From SAR324 cluster bacterium (GTDB lineage: Bacteria > SAR324 > NAC60-12): a stretch of DNA of 5,250 nucleotides. Numbering within the stretch: position 1 is the first letter of the stretch; every line of letters begins with the position of its first letter. The translations under genes and the position numbers were made by a program. Location of the stretch: positions 1 through 5,250 of the forward strand of contig JAKUUF010000102.1 in NCBI GenBank assembly GCA_022448705.1, in the 5' to 3' direction. The notes under the pieces were generated by a model. That model was not told the origin of the DNA and did not search any database. It saw only the letters and a program-made list of their open reading frames with translations. Below are positions 1-5,250 of the stretch, in pieces.

Positions 1-22
1 CCACTAAGAAACCAAGTTTACC

Positions 23-292
23 ATGGATGATAAAGAAAAAACTGCTTTATACACTAAGAAGCAAAAAAATGTCATTGGCAAATGGATGGCAAAGGAAATG
101 TCCGAAGTCGCTGAATCACTGCGAAATGAATTTATGGAATCAGGTCAAGTGACTGACACCACAAGACAAAGGTTGAAAGAAATTCTGGAAGATAAAAATA
201 AGCGGGAGATTTTTGCAGAAGTTATATCACAAGAAGAAGAGGATGAGGCTTTCGATGAATTTATGATTGACCTTGTTTCAGCAAAGAACTAA
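23..292 (+). CDS. Small charged hypothetical protein (89 aa)
   Basis: I do not recognise this protein. An in-frame TAA at 5-7 shows that the frame starts inside the window, and the first Met codon is at 23. There is no clear Shine-Dalgarno before it, so a later Met (codon 22 at 86, or codon 26) remains possible. The product has no signal peptide, membrane segment or cysteine. It is rich in Lys, Glu and Asp: the first 20 residues are basic, and the C-terminal part is acidic with a Glu-Glu-Glu-Asp-Glu run near residues 71-75. The composition suggests a mostly helical, soluble cytoplasmic protein. It lies about 100 nt upstream of the rhodanese gene, which has its own -10 box, so the two need not be co-transcribed. 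It could be a genuine small gene of narrow distribution; coding potential looks plausible but is unproven. Confidence 0.55.
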   Translation: MDDKEKTALYTKKQKNVIGKWMAKEMSEVAESLRNEFMESGQVTDTTRQRLKEILEDKNKREIFAEVISQEEEDEAFDEFMIDLVSAKN

Positions 293-306
293 GCCGCTAT
301 GGACGT

Positions 307-333
307 TAGAGGGATCGAAGCTCTATCTTTCTT
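307..333 (+). terminator. Possible weak terminator after the 89-aa gene
   Basis: TAGAG (307-311) pairs with CTCTA (321-325) around a 9-nt loop, and a pyrimidine-rich TCTTTCTT stretch follows. It sits 15 nt after the TAA of the small gene and just before the rhodanese -10 box. The stem is only 5 bp and the T run is broken by C, so this is a weak candidate. Confidence 0.25.
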
Positions 334-342
334 GTACAGTTG

Positions 343-348
343 TATAAT
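343..348 (+). promoter_or_regulatory. -10 box TATAAT of the rhodanese gene
   Basis: A perfect TATAAT lies 42 nt before the chosen ATG at 391. This would give a leader of roughly 35 nt, which contains the Shine-Dalgarno. I see no good -35 hexamer 16-18 nt upstream, so an activator may be needed or the match may be chance. If real, it rules out translation from the TTG at 340, which would overlap the promoter. Confidence 0.4.
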
Positions 349-378
349 TATTCAAGATATGATTATTACTTACAGAAT

Positions 379-384
379 GGAGAA
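379..384 (+). promoter_or_regulatory. Shine-Dalgarno that sets the rhodanese start
   Basis: GGAGAA lies 6 nt before the ATG at 391. It selects this ATG over the in-frame TTG at 340, and translation from 391 places a signal peptide at the very N-terminus. Confidence 0.75.
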
Positions 385-390
385 ATAATT

Positions 391-804
391 ATGAAAATAA
401 AATTACTTGCACTGACTCTTTTTTTTCTGCTGAACAGCTCTCAGTTGTTTGCAGAAATATATGAGGTAAATAATGAAAAAATAAAAATGCTGCTAGAAAG
501 AAGTGTGCCCTTGATAGATATCAGGACGGAAGGTGAGTGGCATGAAACCGGCGTGATTAGCAGCAGTCATCTTCTGACATTTTTTGATAAAGATGGAAAT
601 TATGATTTTAAAAAATGGATGATTGAAATTGGGGAAATAGCAGATGAAAATGGCCCTGTCATCATAATGTGCAGGTCCGGAAGAAGAAGCCGCATTGTTT
701 CAAATATGATGATCAAGGAAAACAGTGAATACCTTATTTATCATGCAACCAATGGAATTAAATCCTGGATCGAATCCAACAACAAAACCGTTAAGCCAGA
801 TTAG
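391..804 (+). CDS. Secreted single-domain rhodanese-like protein (137 aa)
   Basis: Rhodanese-fold proteins move sulfane sulfur via a persulfide on an active-site cysteine. Residues 1-21 form a signal peptide (Met-Lys-Ile-Lys, a Leu/Phe-rich core, probable cleavage after Leu-Phe-Ala), so the product should act in the periplasm or envelope. The domain then shows the usual landmarks in order: Asp-Ile-Arg-Thr-Glu at 43-47, Gly-Val-Ile...His at 54-60, the catalytic loop Cys-Arg-Ser-Gly-Arg-Arg-Ser with Cys94, and the closing Asn-Gly-Ile-Lys-Ser-Trp at 121-126. The loop is intact, so sulfurtransferase or persulfide-carrier activity is plausible. The start at 391 is supported by a GGAGAA ribosome site and by the signal peptide; the 17 residues encoded from the TTG at 340 would put charged and polar sequence in front of it. 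The gene converges on the minus-strand selenoprotein block. Its partner and sulfur donor are unknown. Confidence 0.9.
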   Translation: MKIKLLALTLFFLLNSSQLFAEIYEVNNEKIKMLLERSVPLIDIRTEGEWHETGVISSSHLLTFFDKDGNYDFKKWMIEIGEIADENGPVIIMCRSGRRSRIVSNMMIKENSEYLIYHATNGIKSWIESNNKTVKPD

Positions 805-811
805 AGAATTA

Positions 812-829
812 ATGCAGCAGGTGCTGCAT
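812..829. terminator. Hairpin between converging genes, possible bidirectional terminator
   Basis: ATGCAGCA (812-819) and TGCTGCAT (822-829) are perfect inverse complements. In RNA this gives about 7 bp closed by a 4-nt loop. It lies 7 nt after the rhodanese TAG and 37 nt after the end of the minus-strand selenoprotein gene, the right place to stop both transcripts. The flanks are only modestly T-rich (CCTTT on plus, TTAATTCT on minus), so it is not a textbook intrinsic terminator. Confidence 0.45.
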
Positions 830-866
830 CCTTTGAGGAATAAAGCATTACTTTGTCCTGCATGTA

Positions 867-1409
867 CTACGTTTCGGTGCTGCGCTCTGACTTGAGGAGA
901 AAATTAATTCCTTCTTGTAAGGCATTACCTGCCTGTATTTTTAATTCATCTTTTGTGGCACTGCTGATGGGGTGGCTGACGGCAACAAAAGGATAATTTT
1001 CAGCGCCCAGTGCTCGAGACATCAACTCCGCAGCGCTTACAAATTTTGAGGTCATTATGCCAAATGAGGGAACACCCAACAGCTCTGACTTAATGGAATC
1101 ATGCAAACTGCATGATGAACAGCTGCCTCAATCTCCAACTCCAGCAATTGCTGCATCCCATTTTTTAACCTCCTTCATTATCTCTTCCTCGGCAGGAGCA
1201 CTGTAGTTCTTTTTTACAACTCGTATAACTTCTCCTGCTTTGTATTTTTTTGTCAGCAGATCCTCCAGAGCATTGAAGAAATGGAAAGTGCCTTTCTTGC
1301 CATTTGAAATGATGCCGACTGTTGCTCCCTTAAGATTCTTTAAGCCTGCAGCGTATTTAAAGGAACTGGTATCACCTTCGTAAGTCGGGTCCAAAACTTC
1401 TATCGTCAT
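867..1409 (-). CDS. UGSC-family selenoprotein, with in-frame UGA read as selenocysteine (180 aa)
   Basis: The frame runs from ATG at 1409 to TAG at 867 and holds one internal TGA at 1130-1128. Read as selenocysteine, this TGA gives Val-Gly-Asp-Sec94-Gly-Ser-Cys97-Ser-Ser-Cys100-Ser-Leu-His-Asp, the signature of the UGSC (seleno)protein family known mainly from metagenomes. Sequence on both sides of the TGA fits the family: an N-terminal start with Ile-Glu-Val-Leu-Asp-Pro-Thr, Gly-Ile-Ile-Ser-Asn-Gly-Lys at 32-38, then Leu-Gly-Val-Pro-Ser at 111-115 and a His-Pro at 146-147. A putative SECIS hairpin follows the TGA. Sec94 with Cys97 and Cys100 suggests a thiol/selenol redox centre, but the reaction is not established. 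No signal peptide is seen. The ATG at 1409 was chosen to match the usual N-terminus; a TTG at 1451 would overlap the upstream gene, and no Shine-Dalgarno decides. Without recoding the product would stop at 93 residues, before every family-signature residue. Confidence 0.88.
1098..1130 (-). promoter_or_regulatory. Selenocysteine UGA codon and putative bacterial SECIS hairpin
   Basis: The TGA occupies 1130-1128. After 11 nt, ATCATGCA (1116-1109) pairs perfectly with TGCATGAT (1105-1098) around the loop GUU (1108-1106). The loop begins 19 nt after the UGA, within the spacing usual for bacterial SECIS elements, and it starts with G followed by U, the kind of apical loop that SelB recognises. The hairpin lies wholly inside the coding sequence, as expected in bacteria. 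A further 5-bp outer pairing (CAGCT at 1125-1121 with AGCTG at 1084-1080) is possible but may be chance. Confidence 0.82.
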
Positions 1410-1435
1410 GTTCAGCAGCAGTATAAGTTCGGTCT

Positions 1436-2482
1436 TTATTCGGGTGTGCAATCAAGGCAGAGACCAAGTGGTTGAGTAACGGCTTTGCTCTTCGTTCCAA
1501 ACCATGGCGGAATGACTGCACCAAACCCTCCGGCAGGTCCGCCTGCGGCAACTACAAGCAAATGATTTTCATCTGTCAATGCAGTATATTCTTTTTCTCC
1601 TTTATTTCCAACAACTGCAGTCTTTCCGCATTTGCGCCATTCTTTTCTCTTGATTCTTGCGTTTTCAAATACATACCTGCGGATATTACTCTTTGACCAT
1701 CGGGACTCTTCGAAGTGTACTCGAAGTTGTGGAGGAATGACGATCGCGTAGTTGCCGGGCCAGATTGAGTAATGTCTCATGCATGATTTAATTTCGGCAA
1801 CAAACGTGTCCAGGATTTCTTCCGGACTGGTTGTCCATTCATTCATTATTTGCCTTGGAGAACCTGCAGCCATCACAGTTACTGCAGAAACTCCGTGCGG
1901 AATATCTCTTTCTTCAGCAAGAGAGAGCCAGTCTGTATTTTCTTCATCTTCGGCGATGCAGAAACTGAATTTTCCTGGGTGTCCAAGAGTTGATCGGTCA
2001 GCATCACCCGGCCTTGCATCCAGTAAATTGCAGAGGATCAGTCTTATTGCCCTGCCTATAACAGTTGTCGCACGATCGCTTGAACCCAGGGCATTAAAGG
2101 TCCCATTCATTCCAAGCTCATGCCTTACAGGACCGTTTATTATTACAAGTACTGCACAACCTCCGGTACTTGCTGTTGCACCATGCAGCAGGAAGGGCTC
2201 TTTAAGCATTGCGGAAAATGATTCACATACCAGCGGGAAGTGTTCCGGAAGACAGCCAGCCATGACAGCATTTATTGCAAGTTTTTCCGCAGTTATTGCA
2301 CGGTTTCTGACAGGTTCAATGCCGATCAGGTGTTCCGGTGCTATCTTGGACCATTCCAGCAAATCCTTAACTGCTTCAGGAGTTGGGGGCACAACTGGAA
2401 GTCCGTCAGTCCAGTTATGTGAATGGAAAAACTCCTGTACGGCAGCATAGTTGTCCAGATTGTAGGACTTTGAAACAGGCAT
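1436..2482 (-). CDS. Conserved protein of unknown function, probable partner of the UGSC selenoprotein (348 aa)
   Basis: I recognise the sequence style of a widespread uncharacterised family but know no assigned function. Landmarks are Asn-Trp-Thr-Asp-Gly-Leu-Pro-Val-Val-Pro-Pro-Thr at 23-34, Ala-Val-Met-Ala-Gly-Cys-Leu-Pro-Glu at 72-80, Ile-Ile-Asn-Gly-Pro-Val at 114-119, a Gly-Arg-Ala-Ile-Arg-Leu-Ile-Leu segment at 143-150, and Gly-His-Pro-Gly-Lys-Phe-Ser-Phe-Cys near 167-175. A Gly-rich stretch (Ala-Ala-Gly-Gly-Pro-Ala-Gly-Gly-Phe-Gly) covers 312-321. A Cys-Leu-Asp-Cys pair at 342-345, four residues from the end, looks like a mobile redox tail. No signal peptide or membrane segment is visible, so it should be cytoplasmic. 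The ATG lies 2 nt after the permease stop, and the stop lies 26 nt before the selenoprotein start, which points to co-transcription and translational coupling. No Shine-Dalgarno is evident. I infer that it works with the selenoprotein, perhaps as a substrate-binding or catalytic subunit. Confidence 0.85.
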   Translation of the reverse strand: MPVSKSYNLDNYAAVQEFFHSHNWTDGLPVVPPTPEAVKDLLEWSKIAPEHLIGIEPVRNRAITAEKLAINAVMAGCLPEHFPLVCESFSAMLKEPFLLHGATASTGGCAVLVIINGPVRHELGMNGTFNALGSSDRATTVIGRAIRLILCNLLDARPGDADRSTLGHPGKFSFCIAEDEENTDWLSLAEERDIPHGVSAVTVMAAGSPRQIMNEWTTSPEEILDTFVAEIKSCMRHYSIWPGNYAIVIPPQLRVHFEESRWSKSNIRRYVFENARIKRKEWRKCGKTAVVGNKGEKEYTALTDENHLLVVAAGGPAGGFGAVIPPWFGTKSKAVTQPLGLCLDCTPE

Positions 2483-2484
2483 GT

Positions 2485-3804
2485 TTAATATATTAATGAA
2501 TTTACGAAGCTGAGCAATACGCCTGATGATAAGGAAAAAATAACTGCTGTCAATAAATTAGGACCAAAAGCAAGTTTACGTGACTCCACCTGGAACAGGT
2601 TTGAGCATGTTAATACTGAGAGTGACGCAACAGAACTCATTGTTCCTGCCGCCCATCCAACAAGGTGAGCCTGCATCAGCAGCGCCGGATGAATATCTGT
2701 CTGTGCTGTTGTAAGCAGAGACAGCGCAATTGTGCTTGTAATCACAGGATGAATTCCCATGAAAGAAAATACAGTTATGATCAGTGGAGTAAGTGCCAGC
2801 AGTGACCATGAAGGAAAAAATGCTGACTCAAGCAAAAGAATATAATCATTAATTGAATTGGAACGACTAATCAGGTAACCAACCAGCATTGCAATACAGA
2901 TTACAGTGATATCGTCTGAGGAATTCAGCAGCCATGATTTGGTATTGGAGTAAATCTCATAAAAATTCTTAAGGTTGAAAAGCAGGTAAATAACTATCAG
3001 CACTGGCATCACCAACACTACCGCTGACAATGCAGTAAAATCAAAAAAAACCGATACGGACAGGACAGAAAGCATTATTAAAGTCAGTAGAGGAAATACC
3101 GGACTGAGACATGCCAGCGAATATTTGATTTTGTTTAATGTTGATCCATTAGCAAAAACAGGCAGCGAAACAAAATTGAAAAGAATTCCAACTAAAATTC
3201 CGCATGCCATTGCAATCCAGGAATTTGTTGTGTCGATAAATGCCTGACCTACTGCAAATGCCACGAAAAAAGGAGACCAAGTAGCAGAGGTATTCATCCC
3301 GCGCAGACAGGCTTCCGCAATTGTCTTGCGGTAATTTTTGTCAGAATTCTCCGGAAGAGCCGCAGAAAGAATGGAAAATGTTCCGGTGTTAATTACGCTG
3401 CCGAAAAAATGAGAAGCAATCTGGAAGCCTGAAGTTGAGATGCTGGTAGGAAGATTTCTTAACAAGTCCTGTGAGTTTTTGACACTTTTCACTTTTAAAG
3501 ACGCGGACCGGACAAGTGTCATGGTAGGAAGTAATGCAGCAAAAACTAATGTGAATCGTCCCGCGGATAAAAAGTCTTCAAAACTTGGGAACTGGTCCAG
3601 CAGAAAAAACGCTACAACAACAAGGATGATAATAATGGTAATGCTTTCCTTTTTGAGATGGCTGAATGTAAGGACGAAAAAAAATGACAGGCTCAATACT
3701 CCTGCATTTGCTAGGACCAATGCGGACTGGCCGAAGATAACATTGATTATTGCTGTGGACCATGCAATGCAAAGCAGGAATAATCGGATTTTGTCAATGT
3801 TCAT
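2485..3804 (-). CDS. Multi-pass membrane permease, substrate unknown (439 aa)
   Basis: The protein is strongly hydrophobic, with about 11-12 predicted membrane segments over its whole length, for example near 8-49, 54-72, 83-97, 172-218, 231-279, 296-312, 334-365 and 415-437. Two regions look like paired, possibly re-entrant halves: residues 135-185, with Gly-Thr-Phe-Ser-Ile-Leu and Trp-Ser-Pro-Phe-Phe-Val-Ala, and 348-400, with Met-Gly-Ile-His-Pro-Val-Ile and His-Leu-Val-Gly-Trp-Ala-Ala-Gly-Thr-Met-Ser. That layout recalls ion-transporter-superfamily anion carriers (DcuC, CitM or TRAP large-subunit type), but I cannot place it in a named family. It has no ATP-binding motif and no solute-binding-protein gene beside it, so a secondary transporter is likely. 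The ATG at 3804 is the only good start; an in-frame TGA lies 14 codons upstream. No Shine-Dalgarno is visible. Its position between a hydantoinase and the selenoprotein pair suggests import or export of their substrate or product. Confidence 0.85.
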   Translation of the reverse strand: MNIDKIRLFLLCIAWSTAIINVIFGQSALVLANAGVLSLSFFFVLTFSHLKKESITIIIILVVVAFFLLDQFPSFEDFLSAGRFTLVFAALLPTMTLVRSASLKVKSVKNSQDLLRNLPTSISTSGFQIASHFFGSVINTGTFSILSAALPENSDKNYRKTIAEACLRGMNTSATWSPFFVAFAVGQAFIDTTNSWIAMACGILVGILFNFVSLPVFANGSTLNKIKYSLACLSPVFPLLTLIMLSVLSVSVFFDFTALSAVVLVMPVLIVIYLLFNLKNFYEIYSNTKSWLLNSSDDITVICIAMLVGYLISRSNSINDYILLLESAFFPSWSLLALTPLIITVFSFMGIHPVITSTIALSLLTTAQTDIHPALLMQAHLVGWAAGTMSSVASLSVLTCSNLFQVESRKLAFGPNLLTAVIFSLSSGVLLSFVNSLIY

Positions 3805-3829
3805 TTGGAATGAAGAAGGAATGGCCGAG

Positions 3830-3877
3830 GCCGTCTGCGGTTTTCAAAACAGGATTTAATCCTTTTTCTCAGACGGC
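3830..3877 (-). promoter_or_regulatory. Nested hairpin in the permease leader
   Basis: On the minus strand GCCGTCTG (3877-3870) pairs with CAGACGGC (3837-3830), a perfect 8-bp stem. The enclosed 32 nt contain a smaller hairpin, AGGAT (3863-3859) with ATCCT (3855-3851) around a 3-nt loop. The stem ends 25 nt before the permease ATG. This could be a regulatory leader or a ribosome-access control. It matches no riboswitch class that I can recognise, and no U run follows it. Confidence 0.4.
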
Positions 3878-3904
3878 ATTTAAGATTAAGGAGGAATGGT
3901 TATC

Positions 3905-3928
3905 TGCCGCCATAATGAAATGGCGGCA
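3905..3928. terminator. Strong hairpin between hydantoinase and permease genes
   Basis: TGCCGCCAT (3905-3913) and ATGGCGGCA (3920-3928) form a perfect G+C-rich 9-bp stem with a 6-nt loop. For minus-strand transcripts it lies 55 nt after the hydantoinase stop and could end or attenuate that message, but no U run follows it in that direction (GATAACC). The T-rich flank (TTTTCTGTTT) is on the plus-strand side, where no gene would need it. Transcript end or 3'-end protection are both possible. Confidence 0.4.
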
Positions 3929-3983
3929 TTTTCTGTTTAAAGAAAGGAAATTAGTTGAAATCGGGTGAAAGAAAGAAATATTT

Positions 3984-5250
3984 TCAGTTAAGATGGGAGT
4001 TCACCAGGGCACGTTTGATGAACTGTCCTCCCCGTTCAATTTTCTGTTCATTATTTTCAATGATCACCCTTCCACGGCTTAGTACTGTTTCCGTGAAACC
4101 CTGAACCTCAAAACCTTCATAGGCTGAATAATCCACACGCATATGGTGCGTGCAAGGATTATCAACACTGATGGTTTCCTTGCGGTTCGGATCAAAAATG
4201 ACTATGTCCGCGTCTGTTCCTACAGCGATGGTTCCTTTTTTGGGAAAAAGCCCGAAAGCCTTGGCTGCGGCAGTGGATGTGACCTCAACAAAACGGTTCA
4301 GGTCCATCCTGCCCTTGACGACACCACCATTGAAAATCAGGCTCATGCGGTTTTCAACTCCAGGTGCTCCGTTGGGTATTTTTGTAAATGATTCCAGGCC
4401 AAGCTCTTTCTGTTCCTTGAAACAGAAAGGACAGTGATCAGTTGCAATAGTTTCCAGGTCACGGAATTTGAGTCCCTGCCAAAGTTCATCCTGGTTCCAT
4501 TTTTCTCTTAAGGCGGGTGTCATTACCCATTTTGCTCCTTCGAAACCTTCTTTTTCATAGTAGCTTTTGTCCAGAAATAGATATTGCGGGCAGGTTTCAG
4601 CAAGCACATTTACTCCGCGCATCCGGGCTCTTTTTACCTCTTCAAGTGCATCAGAGCATGATAGGTGAACGATATACAAAGGAACATCAGCCACCTCGGC
4701 AATAGCAATCGAACGGTAAACTCCTTCCGCCTCCATCCTTGTTGGACGAGTCAGTCCATGCCATTTAGGTTCAGTATGACCATCAGCAACTGCCTCTTTA
4801 ATTATTTCATCGATCACGATCCCGTTTTCGGCATGCATGCAGATCCGTGTGCCGTTTTCTCCGGCCTGCCTGAAAGCCCTGTATAGTGTTCCGTCATCCA
4901 CATAAAGAACTCCCGGATAAGCCATGAAAAGTTTATAAGAAGTCACACCTTCATCAGCCAGTTTGCGCATTTCACCCAATCTAGTATCAGGCATGTCCGT
5001 GATGATCATATGGAATCCATAATCGATCAGAGCCTTTCCGTCTGCCTTAGTGTGCCATGTATCCAATCCCTCAAGAGTTGACTCTCCCTTGGTCTGAATT
5101 GCAAAATCGATCACGCAGGTTGTACCGCCAAAAGCGGCTGCTCTTGGACCTGATTCAAAATCATCCGCACTCATTGTACCGCCAAAAGTCATATCAAAAT
5201 GTGTATGCGGATCAATGCCTCCGGGTATAACATATTTACCTTTAGCATCT
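3984..5250 (-). CDS. Hydantoinase/dihydropyrimidinase-family amidohydrolase, N-terminus beyond the window
   Basis: This family hydrolyses the cyclic amide bond of dihydropyrimidines, hydantoins and related ureides or imides at a two-metal centre in the cytoplasm. The frame is open to the right edge, giving 421 visible residues; the family is usually about 460-480, so roughly 40-60 are missing. Metal ligands are all present (numbered from the first visible codon): Pro-Gly-Gly-Ile-Asp-Pro-His-Thr-His with His15 and His17, the carbamylated lysine in Thr-Ser-Tyr-Lys106-Leu-Phe-Met, His139 in Cys-Met-His-Ala-Glu-Asn, His195 in Ile-Val-His-Leu-Ser-Cys, and Asp271 in Ala-Thr-Asp-His-Cys-Pro. Tyr111 of Met-Ala-Tyr-Pro-Gly and the Pro-Asn-Gly-Ala-Pro-Gly-Val-Glu-Asn-Arg loop fit substrate-binding positions. 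The usual Ser-Pro-Pro-like segment reads Met-Thr-Pro-Ala-Leu-Arg, so specificity may differ from true dihydropyrimidinase. It is the first visible gene of the minus-strand block. Confidence 0.93.
   Translation of the reverse strand, partial: DAKGKYVIPGGIDPHTHFDMTFGGTMSADDFESGPRAAAFGGTTCVIDFAIQTKGESTLEGLDTWHTKADGKALIDYGFHMIITDMPDTRLGEMRKLADEGVTSYKLFMAYPGVLYVDDGTLYRAFRQAGENGTRICMHAENGIVIDEIIKEAVADGHTEPKWHGLTRPTRMEAEGVYRSIAIAEVADVPLYIVHLSCSDALEEVKRARMRGVNVLAETCPQYLFLDKSYYEKEGFEGAKWVMTPALREKWNQDELWQGLKFRDLETIATDHCPFCFKEQKELGLESFTKIPNGAPGVENRMSLIFNGGVVKGRMDLNRFVEVTSTAAAKAFGLFPKKGTIAVGTDADIVIFDPNRKETISVDNPCTHHMRVDYSAYEGFEVQGFTETVLSRGRVIIENNEQKIERGGQFIKRALVNSHLN

Noticed and set aside
2..60. 9-bp direct repeat CACTAAGAA at 2-10 and 52-60
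   Set aside because: It is short, A-rich and has only two copies, which is easily chance. There is no inverted repeat or transposase nearby to suggest a mobile element.
867..1451. Pseudogene caused by a nonsense mutation
   Set aside because: The TGA is exactly at the Sec position of the UGSC motif, a SECIS-like hairpin follows at the right distance, and the downstream frame is intact to its own TAG.
1779..2450. Long plus-strand frame of 223 codons opposite the 348-aa gene
   Set aside because: It is antisense to a gene with clear family-like sequence and tight operon spacing. Its translation is Ser-rich and low in recognisable motifs, typical of a shadow frame.
3823..3832. GGCC-GA-GGCC palindrome near the permease start
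   Set aside because: A 2-nt loop cannot fold well, and it overlaps the stronger 8-bp stem. There is no sign of a regulator site beyond the palindrome.
3440..3859. Plus-strand frame of 139 codons opposite the permease start
   Set aside because: It is antisense to the membrane segments of the permease. The translation has no coherent domain, and the minus-strand frame explains the region.
3828..3880. Resemblance of GCCGTCTG...CAGACGGC to inverted Neisseria DNA uptake sequences
   Set aside because: The core matches GCCGTCTGA, but only one pair occurs in the whole window and the gene content (UGA-selenocysteine, UGSC) does not suggest Neisseria. An 8-bp stem explains it.
1..5250. CRISPR array, tRNA, rRNA or insertion sequence
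   Set aside because: I saw no spaced repeats, cloverleaf, rRNA-like stretch, transposase frame or terminal inverted repeats on either strand.

Overview
The window is bacterial DNA of moderate to low G+C. It has two genes on the plus strand on the left and a minus-strand gene block facing them. The organism decodes UGA as selenocysteine and exports a small rhodanese with a signal peptide, which suggests a Gram-negative, selenoprotein-using bacterium (a proteobacterium or a Desulfobacterota-like lineage). The sequence alone does not fix the taxon.

Left part (1-866): a small, highly charged protein of unknown function (23-292), then a secreted single-domain rhodanese (391-804). The rhodanese has its own perfect -10 box and Shine-Dalgarno. 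A compact hairpin (812-829) separates it from the converging minus-strand genes.

Right part (867-5250, all minus): in transcription order, a hydantoinase/dihydropyrimidinase-family amidohydrolase that enters from beyond the right edge, a 179-nt spacer with two strong hairpins, a multi-pass permease, a 348-residue protein of unreported function, and a UGSC-family selenoprotein. The last three are tightly packed (2 nt and 26 nt gaps) and are probably one transcription unit.

The key point is that the last gene looks like two broken reading frames (1128-1451 and 867-1106) separated by TGA. It is better read as one 180-residue selenoprotein: the TGA falls exactly at the first position of the U-G-S-C motif, and an 8-bp hairpin with a GUU loop starts 11 nt after it, as expected of a bacterial SECIS element.

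Together the block suggests uptake of an organic compound (permease), ring opening of a cyclic ureide or imide (hydantoinase), and a redox step by the selenoprotein with its 348-residue partner. This pathway is inferred from gene order and family knowledge. No substrate can be read from the sequence.
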